From NCBI RefSeq assembly GCF_028765165.1, contig NZ_JARADB010000014.1:1-64000 (forward strand): a stretch of DNA of 64,000 nucleotides, read 5' to 3'. Position 1 is the stretch's first letter, and each line of letters starts with the position of its first letter. This DNA is from Paenibacillus sp. MAHUQ-63 (GTDB taxonomy: Bacteria; Bacillota; Bacilli; Paenibacillales; NBRC-103111). The notes beneath the pieces were generated by a model that saw only the letters and a program-made list of their open reading frames with translations, was not told where the DNA came from and did no database searches. The position numbers and the translations under genes are program-made. Shown here one piece after another: positions 36,081-44,282 of this stretch.

Positions 36081-36662
36081 ATGGCAATTGAAGTTGGCAC
36101 CAAGTTAGAGGGTAGAGTGACGGGGATTACTCACTTTGGAGCATTCGTCGAGCTTGCTGAAGGAGTTACCGGTCTTGTTCACATTTCGGAGATCGCAGAC
36201 AATTATGTGAAAGACGTTAATGACCATTTAAAGCTGGAAGACAAGGTATTGGTCAAAGTGATTAACGTGGACAAGGATGGCAAGATCGGACTGTCGATCA
36301 AGCAAGCGATTGACAAGCCAGTTGAGGAAAGACCAGCTCGTCCTGAACGTACAGGTGGCAGCAGCTATCAAGGACGCCCTAGCGGAGATCGTCCAGGCGG
36401 TTACCAAGGCAGCCGCCCAAGCAGTGGCGGAGATCGCAGTGGTCCTCCGAGCGGTGGTCCGGGTGGTGGCGGTCGTCCAGGCGGCGGCTTCAATCGAGGC
36501 GGTGGCGGCCGTGGCGGCTTTAACAAGCAGCAAGGCGGAGCTAGACCTGCTTCTTTCGAAGATAAAGTATCTCGGTTCCTTAAAGATAGTGAAGAGCGGA
36601 TTTCGTCCTTGAAGAAGAACACTGAGTCCAAACGCGGTGGCCGGGGCGGAAGAAGAGACTAA
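36081..36662 (+). CDS. yabR: S1-domain RNA-binding protein YabR with Gly/Arg-rich tail
   Basis: A 193-residue protein. Residues 3-75 form one S1 domain (GTKLEGRVTGITHFGAFVEL, GLVHISEIADNYVKDVNDHL, VKVINVDKDGKIGLSIKQA). The rest is a long disordered region rich in Gly, Arg, Pro and Ser with RGG-like clusters, then a short FEDKVSRFLKDSEERI helix and a final RGGRGGRRD. B. subtilis YabR is 128 residues long. The tail would add non-specific RNA binding. GGGAGG precedes the ATG. Confidence 0.93.
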   Translation: MAIEVGTKLEGRVTGITHFGAFVELAEGVTGLVHISEIADNYVKDVNDHLKLEDKVLVKVINVDKDGKIGLSIKQAIDKPVEERPARPERTGGSSYQGRPSGDRPGGYQGSRPSSGGDRSGPPSGGPGGGGRPGGGFNRGGGGRGGFNKQQGGARPASFEDKVSRFLKDSEERISSLKKNTESKRGGRGGRRD

Positions 36663-36677
36663 TAGATGATAATAAGA

Positions 36678-36710
36678 ACCACATTCGCTTAGGCGGATGT
36701 GGTTTTTTTC
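36678..36710 (+). terminator. yabR terminator
   Basis: ACCACATTCGC pairs with GCGGATGTGGT (one G-T pair) over TTAG, followed by seven T. Confidence 0.92.
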
Positions 36711-36784
36711 GCTTTTGCTGCTTGGGTACCTGGTGTATGCTGAATTGTGCTGACGAAGCCGAAAGAATCGCGGCGCCATGAAAC

Positions 36785-36911
36785 GGAAATACGATCCCTT
36801 ATTTACTCCAAATGCGCCTCGTTAGCCCTCGAAGGGGAAATACGATCTTCTATTCTGCTGTTTTTGGCTGAACAGAGTGGCAGCGAATGTGAATAAGGCC
36901 CTGTATTTCCG
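36785..36911. repeat. degenerate repeats in the yabR-spoIIE gap
   Basis: GGAAATACGATC occurs at 36785-36796 and 36836-36847 (51 bp apart). A related inverted copy (CCTGTATTTCC) lies at 36900-36910. The copies continue similarly for about 10-15 bases. This looks like an interspersed-repeat remnant. No gene or tRNA was found in the 525-base gap, although B. subtilis has tRNA genes here. Confidence 0.55.
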
Positions 36912-37144
36912 CAAAGTCAGGAAAATCGGCTGAATCTGCTCAAATAGCGCACTCCATTTCCCTTTCGTTTACATTACCCGCATATTACAATTCATCGGAC
37001 CGCCCATACGAATCGACAGGGTGTTACGGGTATCTCCCCCATCTGCATGGCGAAAGTTCGGGGCGATCAGACTTTTGGATACGCGCTCACCCGGAGAAAG
37101 CGAGGCGAGGCAAGGGTTGGCGCGTGCTGACACGGCCGGCGCGG

Positions 37145-37212
37145 CTTGTCGGAAATTTCTTTGAATCTATCAACTCATTCTGACAAACTTTCTGCTAGAT
37201 TGTCTCTATACT
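37145..37212 (+). promoter_or_regulatory. Spo0A-type promoter of spoIIE
   Basis: CTGACA (37180-37185) and TATACT (37207-37212) are 21 bases apart, the long spacing typical of Spo0A-activated promoters such as spoIIE. The complement of 37179-37187 (TTTGTCAGA) is 8 of 9 to an 0A box and overlaps the -35. A weaker site (CTTGTCGGA) lies at 37145-37153. Confidence 0.72.
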
Positions 37213-37234
37213 AGAGAAACAAATAAGGGAAGAA

Positions 37235-39745
37235 ATGGATGGTGTTCAAAACATGCAAAGACGAAGCTTAGGTGCGGTGATTGGTGGCGGAATGTCAGGA
37301 TTGTGGCAAAGAACGAAAACAGGTGCACGCAGCGCAGCAGTGGAAAACCGGTTTGTTCAAGCCTTCGTGGCGAAGAAGTGGACGCTTCTGCTCATCGTAA
37401 TGGCTTTCCTGCTCGGACGCGCAATGATTTTGGAACAGTTGTCCCCGTTTGCTCTTGCCTTTATAGCGGTTATTTATTTTACAAGAAGAGATATTCTGCA
37501 TTGGGTTGGGGTTGCAGCGTTCGCCGGAAGCTTGCTGTCGCTAGGCGCCAACACCGGATATCTCGTGACAGAGATCATCGTATTCCTGCTCATTCAGAAA
37601 GCGCTGGAGAAGTTCGAGCGCTCCGATGTATCGTTGGCGCCGATTCTTGTGTTCAGCTCGACGTTTCTGGTTCAGCTCTTTGCCGAGCTGGTCGTATCGA
37701 ACCTAACCTGGTATACGCTCATGATGCTCTCGGTGGAGGCGCTGCTCAGTCTGGTGCTGACACTGATTTTCATACAAGCTATTCCCGTCTTCACTCTTAC
37801 CCGGAGAAACTATCATCTGAAACATGAAGAAATCATATGCTTAATTATTCTGCTGGCATCCGTTATGACAGGGACGGTGAGCTGGATCATGGGACCTGTC
37901 ACGGTGGAGCACGTGCTCTCCCGTTACTTAATTCTGCTGTTTGCGCTAGTAGGCGGAGCCCCTTTCGGAGCTTCGGTTGGCGTCATCACAGGGCTAATCT
38001 TAAGCCTTGCGAATAGTAACGCCGTGTACCAGATGAGCTTGCTGGCCTTCTCTGGCATGTTAGCGGGCCTTCTTAAGGAGGGGAATCGGCTCGCCGTTGC
38101 CTTTGGGATGCTGCTCGGATCATCGATTCTATCGTTCTATATGGGAACGGGCGCCGATGTCATTAATTCAACCTGGGAGTCGCTCGCCGCCGTGACGCTG
38201 TTCCTGCTGACGCCGCGAAGTCTTATTCAAACATTGGCGAAATACGTGCCGGGCACGCAGGAGAATCTCAAGTCGCAGCAGGATTACGCGAAGCGGGTGC
38301 GCGATGTGACCGCCAGCCGGGTGGAACAGTTCTCGGAAGTGTTCCGCCAGTTGTCCCGCAGCTTCAAGCAATTAACGTCAGACGATGCGGTCAGCCGCAA
38401 GGAGGAGGAAGTCGGGCATTTCATGAATGCCGTTGCGCAGAAGGCGTGCGATTCTTGTTGGAAGAAGAGCCAATGTTGGGACCAAAAATTTTATCAAACG
38501 TATACCTATATGACGGATATGATGACCTCTATCGAATCGAAGGAGAATATGAGCAAGAAACACATACCGCCGGAATGGAAGAAGGTGTGCAACCGTACGG
38601 AACAAGTGCTCGATGTCATGAAGCACCAATATAGCTTGTATAAGAATGATTTGCACTGGAAAAAGCAGATTATGGACAGCCGTCAACTCGTGGCGGATCA
38701 GCTGTCCGGCGTATCGCAGGTGATGGAGGACCTGGCGAAAGAAATTAAGCGGGAAGGGCAGGAATTGTTCCTTCAAGAAGAGCAAATCCGTCATGCGCTG
38801 GAGGAACTGGGCTTATCCATTCACAGCATCGACATCATCTCCTTGGACGAAGGAAATATTGAAATTGAAATAATCCATCAATATACGAAGGGATTTGATG
38901 AATGCCGCAAAATCATTGCGCCGCTGCTGAGTGAAATTATTGGCGAGAATGTCGCCGTGATGCGAGAGGAGATGCATGAGCGCGGCGAGGGCTACAGCAC
39001 GGTCGTGTTCGGCTCCGCCAAGGAATACGTAGTGGAAACCGGCGTCGCCGGTGCAGCGAAAGGAGGCGACATTTTCTCCGGCGACAGCTATTCGACCGTA
39101 GAGCTGGGCAATGGCAAGTACGCCGTTGCGCTGAGCGACGGCATGGGCAATGGCGAGCGGGCGCGGGCTGAGAGCCAGACCGCCCTGAACATTCTGCAGC
39201 AGCTGCTGCAGTCGGGTATGGACGAGAAGCTCGCGATCAAGTCGCTGAATTCGGTTTTGATGCTGCGCTCCTCCGATGAAATGTACGCAACGGTGGATAT
39301 GGCTTTGATCGATATGTACAACGCCAACACCACGTTCATGAAAATCGGCTCGACCCCGAGCTTTATTAAACGCGGAAATGAGGTGATCCCGATCTCCGCC
39401 AACAATTTGCCGGTAGGCATCTTGAACGAGATCGATGTGGATCTGGTTTCGATTGCCCTTCAACCAGGCGATATCCTCGTCATGATGACCGACGGCATTT
39501 ATGATGCGCCAGGGCATGCCGTGAATAAGGAGATGTGGATGAAGCGGATGATCCACGAAATCGACACGACCCTGCCGCAGGAGTTCGCGGACTGCTTGTT
39601 GGAGCGTATTTTCCGCCATCATCATGGCGAAATTCAAGACGATATGACGGTGCTCGTCGCGCGCGTTGAGAAACGGCAGCCCGAGTGGGCTACGTTCCGC
39701 TGGCCGGGAATTACGCGGATGGAGCGTCCGAAGACCGTCAGCTAG
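37235..39745 (+). CDS. spoIIE: stage II sporulation protein E phosphatase
   Basis: An 836-residue protein with an N-terminal region of about ten membrane segments (about residues 45-330), a central regulatory region with coiled-coil and Cys-containing segments, and a C-terminal PP2C phosphatase (about 600-825; ALSDGMGNGERARAES, MMTDGIYDAPG). SpoIIE dephosphorylates SpoIIAA to activate SigF and takes part in polar division. The ATG follows AAGGGA, about 16 bases from the predicted transcript start. The length matches the family (827 in B. subtilis). Confidence 0.96.
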   Translation: MDGVQNMQRRSLGAVIGGGMSGLWQRTKTGARSAAVENRFVQAFVAKKWTLLLIVMAFLLGRAMILEQLSPFALAFIAVIYFTRRDILHWVGVAAFAGSLLSLGANTGYLVTEIIVFLLIQKALEKFERSDVSLAPILVFSSTFLVQLFAELVVSNLTWYTLMMLSVEALLSLVLTLIFIQAIPVFTLTRRNYHLKHEEIICLIILLASVMTGTVSWIMGPVTVEHVLSRYLILLFALVGGAPFGASVGVITGLILSLANSNAVYQMSLLAFSGMLAGLLKEGNRLAVAFGMLLGSSILSFYMGTGADVINSTWESLAAVTLFLLTPRSLIQTLAKYVPGTQENLKSQQDYAKRVRDVTASRVEQFSEVFRQLSRSFKQLTSDDAVSRKEEEVGHFMNAVAQKACDSCWKKSQCWDQKFYQTYTYMTDMMTSIESKENMSKKHIPPEWKKVCNRTEQVLDVMKHQYSLYKNDLHWKKQIMDSRQLVADQLSGVSQVMEDLAKEIKREGQELFLQEEQIRHALEELGLSIHSIDIISLDEGNIEIEIIHQYTKGFDECRKIIAPLLSEIIGENVAVMREEMHERGEGYSTVVFGSAKEYVVETGVAGAAKGGDIFSGDSYSTVELGNGKYAVALSDGMGNGERARAESQTALNILQQLLQSGMDEKLAIKSLNSVLMLRSSDEMYATVDMALIDMYNANTTFMKIGSTPSFIKRGNEVIPISANNLPVGILNEIDVDLVSIALQPGDILVMMTDGIYDAPGHAVNKEMWMKRMIHEIDTTLPQEFADCLLERIFRHHHGEIQDDMTVLVARVEKRQPEWATFRWPGITRMERPKTVS

Positions 39746-39756
39746 CCAGGAAAGTG

Positions 39757-39790
39757 AAGCCGTAACAGCTCATTTGCTGTTGCGGCTTTC
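39757..39790 (+). terminator. spoIIE terminator (module-flanking copy 1)
   Basis: AGCCGTAACAGC pairs with GCTGTTGCGGCT, followed by TTC. Its 19-base core TAACAGCTCATTTGCTGTT (39763-39781) recurs exactly at 44156-44174. Confidence 0.78.
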
Positions 39791-39833
39791 GCTGTGAACT
39801 TGAAGATGAGAAGGTGAAGAAAGGCGGTACGGC

Positions 39834-40586
39834 ATGTTCAGGAAAATGCTTTCCCTCATATGCATCGTTCTTGGTGCCTTGATTTTTCTATATCCGACCC
39901 TGAATGATCGGTATGAGAGTTATCAGCAGCAGAAGATTATGAACCAGTGGCAGGAAAGTTTGCAAATCATGGATCAGATTTCGGATGAGGAGCGTGAGAC
40001 GGTATTACCTGCAGGCACAGATCCAACGATAGAGAACGTAGAGACTGCTGAGGCAGCCCACGCCGCAGAGGCGGTGAATTCAGCGGACGCTGTTGTGCCA
40101 AGTCCGCAGGCAGCTTTGCCTAGCGATAAGCCGGTTAAGCCTGTGGTCATGCAAGCTGCAGCGAAGCCGACACCAATGCCCAAGAACGTTGAGGGCGTGC
40201 TGAAGATCGAGAAAATTAATTTGAAACTACCGATACTGACGGATGCAACCGTCAAGAATTTGAAAGTTTCCGTCGCGAGTATAGCCAATACGGGGAAACC
40301 GGGCGAGGTTGGCAACTATGCGATTGCCGGCCATCGAAATTTGACGTACGGGAAAAACTTCAATAGGTTGGATGAGGTCGAAGCGGGAGACGTCATCGAA
40401 GTAGAGACCGGCAGCAAACAGTTTGTATACATCGTGGAAGAGAAGCAATATGTCCTGCCCACGGACATTTCAGTCCTGAAAGGAAATGGCACAGACAAGG
40501 AGATTACGCTAATTACCTGCCATCCGATGGATAATCCGACGCATCGATTAATAATTAAAGGGAAGATTGTAGAATCATCGGACTAA
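39834..40586 (+). CDS. class D sortase
   Basis: A 250-residue membrane-anchored transpeptidase. One N-terminal membrane segment (about residues 5-20) and an Ala/Pro-rich linker (about 65-115) precede the sortase barrel. The catalytic triad is intact: H167 (AGHRN), C229 (LITCHP) and R238 (HRLIIKG). Length, architecture and LPILTDAT region fit class D. AAGGCGG precedes the ATG. The next gene encodes an LPXTG protein, its obvious substrate. B. subtilis has no sortase gene here. Confidence 0.93.
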   Translation: MFRKMLSLICIVLGALIFLYPTLNDRYESYQQQKIMNQWQESLQIMDQISDEERETVLPAGTDPTIENVETAEAAHAAEAVNSADAVVPSPQAALPSDKPVKPVVMQAAAKPTPMPKNVEGVLKIEKINLKLPILTDATVKNLKVSVASIANTGKPGEVGNYAIAGHRNLTYGKNFNRLDEVEAGDVIEVETGSKQFVYIVEEKQYVLPTDISVLKGNGTDKEITLITCHPMDNPTHRLIIKGKIVESSD

Positions 40587-40621
40587 TGAGAAATAGGGAC
40601 CCTAGGGGTCCTGTTACGCCG

Positions 40622-40703
40622 TATACAATACAAAATGTATCTGTCATTATTAAAAATGATACAATTTGTATTGTATATTTTCGGTTATTTTGATACATTT
40701 TGT
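40622..40703. repeat. AT-rich dyad and third half-site upstream of the LPXTG gene
   Basis: 40622-40641 and 40658-40677 form a 20-bp inverted repeat with one mismatch (right arm GATACAATTTGTATTGTATA). A third copy, GATACATTTTGT, lies at 40692-40703 and overlaps the promoter -35. The pattern suggests binding sites for a regulator. The dyad alone could also act as a weak terminator of the sortase transcript. Confidence 0.7.
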
Positions 40704-40718
40704 TTCATAGACTATAAA
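40690..40718 (+). promoter_or_regulatory. candidate SigA promoter of the LPXTG gene
   Basis: TTGATA (40690-40695), a 17-base spacer and TATAAA (40713-40718), about 45 bases before the ATG. The -35 box is covered by the third GATACA repeat. Confidence 0.6.
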
Positions 40719-40767
40719 GATATTTGTTTATTTCAGATTCACACACTCAATAGGAACGGAGGGAATT

Positions 40768-43700
40768 ATGAACATGTTGAAGAAGGAAATGAAAGTTTTG
40801 CTAGTTATTCTGTTAGTCTTCATGCAGTGCCTGTATGCAGTTGGTCTCTCGACCAAAGCCAGCGCTACCGCAATCTCCGATAATATCTTGGACAGCGTAA
40901 CCATGGCTGTCTACGATAGTTCGGGACAAGTCGTGACCGGGAACGTATATGAACAAGGCGCCAGAGTGAGGCTGGACTACACCTGGTCTTTGCCGGACGG
41001 TCATAGTTACCGCTCAGGCGACACCTATCTGTTTACTCTGCCGGAGCAATTTCTGTTGTACAATAGCGTGAGCGGTATATTGAGCGCCGGTGACGATCAG
41101 GTTGGAACCTTTCAGGTTGATAAGGATAGCCGCAAAGTTACCATTACATTTAATAATTTTATTGAGAACCATGATAATGTGAGAGGTACCCTTACTTTCA
41201 ATACCCAATTCAACAAAAGCCAAATAAAAGGCAGCACGACGCAGATTATCAAAATTCCGGTTCAATCCGGAGAACAGGTGTTTACGATCGTCTTCAGGCC
41301 GGATGTTCCTTCTACCATTAGCAAATCCGGAACGGCCGAGGGCTTTAATACGAAGCGAATCGATTGGACCGTCGACGTCAATAAATCGCTAGACGTCATT
41401 CAGCAGGCGATCGTTACGGATCCTCTCCCTGACGGGTTGGCCGCCCCGGTCACCGTTGCCGTTTATCAACTGGATGTGCAGTTGGATGGCACGACGACGC
41501 TGGGTACGCTGCTCGACAGCAGCCAATATACGATCAATACGGCTGGAGGGGGACTTTCGGTACGATTCGCGGATAATCCGATAACGACTGCCTACCGGAT
41601 TCAATTTGCGACTCCCATTACGGATACTTCCAAAACGTCGTTTGTGAATACCGCTACTCTGGCCGGAAGCAACAAGGCGCCGGTTCAAGCAACTGCAACA
41701 GTTGCCGTCCAGCATGGCAGCGAGCTTGATAAAATCACAACTGACTATACAACAGGAACCCAGACCATAGGTTGGGCAATCAAATACAATTATAACGAAG
41801 CCAACATCGCACAGTCGGCCGCTTGGCTGTCGGACCTGTTCAATGAATCCCAGGAACTCGTTGCAGGCTCCATGCAAGTCTATCCCGTTACATTGTCTGC
41901 TTCCGGCAGCGAGGTGCTGGGCAGCCCGCTGTCAGACGCAGAGTATACGGTAACTCCGCAAACGGCTGCGGGCAAAAAAGGATTCAAGCTGCAGTTCCTT
42001 CATGATATTTCGCAGGCGTACAAAATAGTATATAAGACTAAGTCGAGCAATCCCGTTCTGGACAATGGTTCCGTCACCAACACCGTGACGTCGGGCGGCG
42101 GAAGCAGTGACACGGCTGTAAGGCCCATCACGCAGGTGGCGATTGTCAAAAGCGACGGGCATGTCGATTATAATACCAAGATCGTTGAATGGAATATTGC
42201 GATCAACGGGGACAGCCAGCAAATGAGCCACGTGATTGTAACGGATACGTTCCCGTATAAGGGCATGCGTCTGCTTCCCGAAACCTTCGTCATTAAACAA
42301 GGCACAGGGACACTAGACCCGTCTGAATATACATTAGACAGTACGGTAGCTCCTGAGGATGGCTTCCTCGTCAGGTTCAATCATCTGCTAACCGGACCGG
42401 TGACCATCAATTACAAAACATCGTTTAATTTGGATTGGATTCAACCTGCAGGCAGCAGAACCGACTTCCTGAATTCGGCCCAAATCGCCTGGTTGGATCG
42501 TGCGGAGGAAGAACAAAGCAAGACAGTGACGGATATTTTCAATCCAAGGAATGAAGTCAAGAACAACGGGTTCAAGAACGGCGCTTACAACCCGGTGACC
42601 AAACAGCTTACCTGGATCGTCGGTGTGAACTACAATAGTAAACCGATCCAACAGGCCATCGTGGAAGATCTGCTGGAGTCCAACCAGAAGCTCGTCGAAG
42701 GCTCGCTTGCCGTTCACAACATGGTTATCGCCGCGAACGGCAATCAGTCCGTAGGCACAGCTATCGACCCTGCCGCTTATGAGTATCAGGTGGATGCGTC
42801 CAATAAGCTTATAGTGACATTTAAGCAAGCGATTGACGGGCCCTATTCCATCGTCTTCAAAACAAGTCTGGACGGACAGTTAATTAACGGTTCCGTGAAA
42901 AATACGGCGAAGCTGTTCGATGGGAACTCGCCTGTATCGAATGATCTGACCGGAACGGTTCCGATCCCGCACGGGGGCGAGTACGTGACCAAGAAAGGGC
43001 TGCAGAGCGGAGATAAGATAAACTGGACCGTTACGATCAACCAAGGGCAGTCCACTCTGAACGACGCCGCCATCATCGATACGCCGACGGAGAATCAGGT
43101 CTTGCTGCTCGATACGTTCCATTTGTATAAAACGACGGTTGCTATAAATGGGGATATTACCAAAGGGGCGGAATTAACGAAGGGGGTCGACTATACGCTA
43201 GTTGTCGATACCACGGCCAAAGGCAAGCAAACCTTCCGCCTGAAGTTCGTAAATCCCATTCATTCCGCCTATATCTTGGAGTACCAATCGCTCATCGCTG
43301 CCAATGATAAAGACACCGTATCCAATCAAGTCAGCTTGACCGGCAACAATACAACGACGGTAACCAAGGAGACGGTTGAGGACATTATTGTCGGCGTTTC
43401 CAGCGGCTCCGGTACCGGCAGCGGAGTGAGGGGCTCGCTTTCCGTGAAGAAGGTGGATGCGTCGAATAACACGGTACTGCTTAGCGGAGCTACGTTTGAC
43501 TTGTACCGGAAGGCCGGCCAGACGCGCGACAAGGTGGGCACCATGGCCACGAATGCAAGCGGGATCGCCCAATTCGCCGGCCTGTTGAAGGGTGACTATA
43601 TCGTGAAGGAAAGCACGGCGCCTGCCGGGTATGAGCTCAATACCAGGGAGTATCCGGTTGCCCTTGGTTCCGGTGAGAATGTAACGATAACCGTCACCAA

Positions 43701-44139
43701 TACCAAGTCTACCGAGCCGCCGGAGCCGACCAATACGCCAGGACCGACCAATACGCCAAGGCCAACCGAGCCGCCGGGGTCTGACACCTCGGATGATGGT
43801 CCGGACCCGACGCCAAGCGCTTCGGTAACGCCGGTGCCGAGCGGGACGCCTGCTCCTTCCGCCTCACCGAGCCCGAGTCCAGGCACAAGCGCGAAACCGA
43901 GTCCAAGCCCAAGTCCGAGTCCGGGGCTGACACCATCGCCATCGCCATCGACCGGACCGGTTCCTTCCGTCAGCCCTAACCCGACGGATCCGAACCCTCC
44001 GGCGGTGGATCATTCGCCAGGCAACCAGCCGGAGACGCTTCCGGTGACGGGCGAATCCAGTCATACTGCGGTGAAAATCGCCGGACTGGCGCTTATTGTT
44101 TTGGGCTTCATTTTAAGAAGAAGATGGCGTAGAAATTGA
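40768..44139 (+). CDS. LPXTG-anchored Cna-type surface adhesin
   Basis: A 1123-residue cell-wall protein. A signal peptide ends near residue 33 (TKASA). An Ig-like adhesin domain (about 35-190) is followed by five collagen-binding-type modules, each starting with a W-x-V-x-N-like strand and a later D-x-L/F motif, at about 197, 333, 472, 613 and 751 (spacing 114-141). Then come a SpaA/Cna_B domain (about 889-980) and a Pro/Ser/Thr-rich wall-spanning stalk (about 985-1090). The sorting signal is LPVTG (1091-1095) plus a membrane segment and RRRWRRN. The ligand is unknown. GGAGGG precedes the ATG. The class D sortase upstream is the likely anchoring enzyme. Confidence 0.93.
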   Translation: MNMLKKEMKVLLVILLVFMQCLYAVGLSTKASATAISDNILDSVTMAVYDSSGQVVTGNVYEQGARVRLDYTWSLPDGHSYRSGDTYLFTLPEQFLLYNSVSGILSAGDDQVGTFQVDKDSRKVTITFNNFIENHDNVRGTLTFNTQFNKSQIKGSTTQIIKIPVQSGEQVFTIVFRPDVPSTISKSGTAEGFNTKRIDWTVDVNKSLDVIQQAIVTDPLPDGLAAPVTVAVYQLDVQLDGTTTLGTLLDSSQYTINTAGGGLSVRFADNPITTAYRIQFATPITDTSKTSFVNTATLAGSNKAPVQATATVAVQHGSELDKITTDYTTGTQTIGWAIKYNYNEANIAQSAAWLSDLFNESQELVAGSMQVYPVTLSASGSEVLGSPLSDAEYTVTPQTAAGKKGFKLQFLHDISQAYKIVYKTKSSNPVLDNGSVTNTVTSGGGSSDTAVRPITQVAIVKSDGHVDYNTKIVEWNIAINGDSQQMSHVIVTDTFPYKGMRLLPETFVIKQGTGTLDPSEYTLDSTVAPEDGFLVRFNHLLTGPVTINYKTSFNLDWIQPAGSRTDFLNSAQIAWLDRAEEEQSKTVTDIFNPRNEVKNNGFKNGAYNPVTKQLTWIVGVNYNSKPIQQAIVEDLLESNQKLVEGSLAVHNMVIAANGNQSVGTAIDPAAYEYQVDASNKLIVTFKQAIDGPYSIVFKTSLDGQLINGSVKNTAKLFDGNSPVSNDLTGTVPIPHGGEYVTKKGLQSGDKINWTVTINQGQSTLNDAAIIDTPTENQVLLLDTFHLYKTTVAINGDITKGAELTKGVDYTLVVDTTAKGKQTFRLKFVNPIHSAYILEYQSLIAANDKDTVSNQVSLTGNNTTTVTKETVEDIIVGVSSGSGTGSGVRGSLSVKKVDASNNTVLLSGATFDLYRKAGQTRDKVGTMATNASGIAQFAGLLKGDYIVKESTAPAGYELNTREYPVALGSGENVTITVTNTKSTEPPEPTNTPGPTNTPRPTEPPGSDTSDDGPDPTPSASVTPVPSGTPAPSASPSPSPGTSAKPSPSPSPSPGLTPSPSPSTGPVPSVSPNPTDPNPPAVDHSPGNQPETLPVTGESSHTAVKIAGLALIVLGFILRRRWRRN

Positions 44140-44149
44140 AATTGACCCT

Positions 44150-44187
44150 AAGCCTTAACAGCTCATTTGCTGTTAGGGCTTTTTTGT
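44150..44187 (+). terminator. terminator after the LPXTG gene (module-flanking copy 2)
   Basis: AAGCCTTAACAGC pairs with GCTGTTAGGGCTT, followed by TTTTTTG. It shares a 19-base core with the terminator after spoIIE. Confidence 0.9.
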
Positions 44188-44282
44188 CCGCTTCCTATGA
44201 TTAGAGCCTCTCGAAAATGGAAAAACTAGGAGAAGAACTGCTAGAGAGATCAATCTTTTGTTCCACTAGGGAGGCAATTGTC

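Noticed and set aside
36711-37230. tRNA genes between yabR and spoIIE, as in B. subtilis
   Set aside because: No GTTCGAATC-type T-arm or cloverleaf was found in the interval.
40592-40616. Terminator for the sortase gene (GGGACC/GGGGTCC hairpin)
   Set aside because: The stem is short and no T run follows, so I did not list it as a terminator.
43700-44035. CRISPR-like or satellite repeat in the 3' part of the adhesin gene
   Set aside because: The repetition is codon-level (Pro/Ser/Thr stalk) and in frame; spacing is not that of a CRISPR array.
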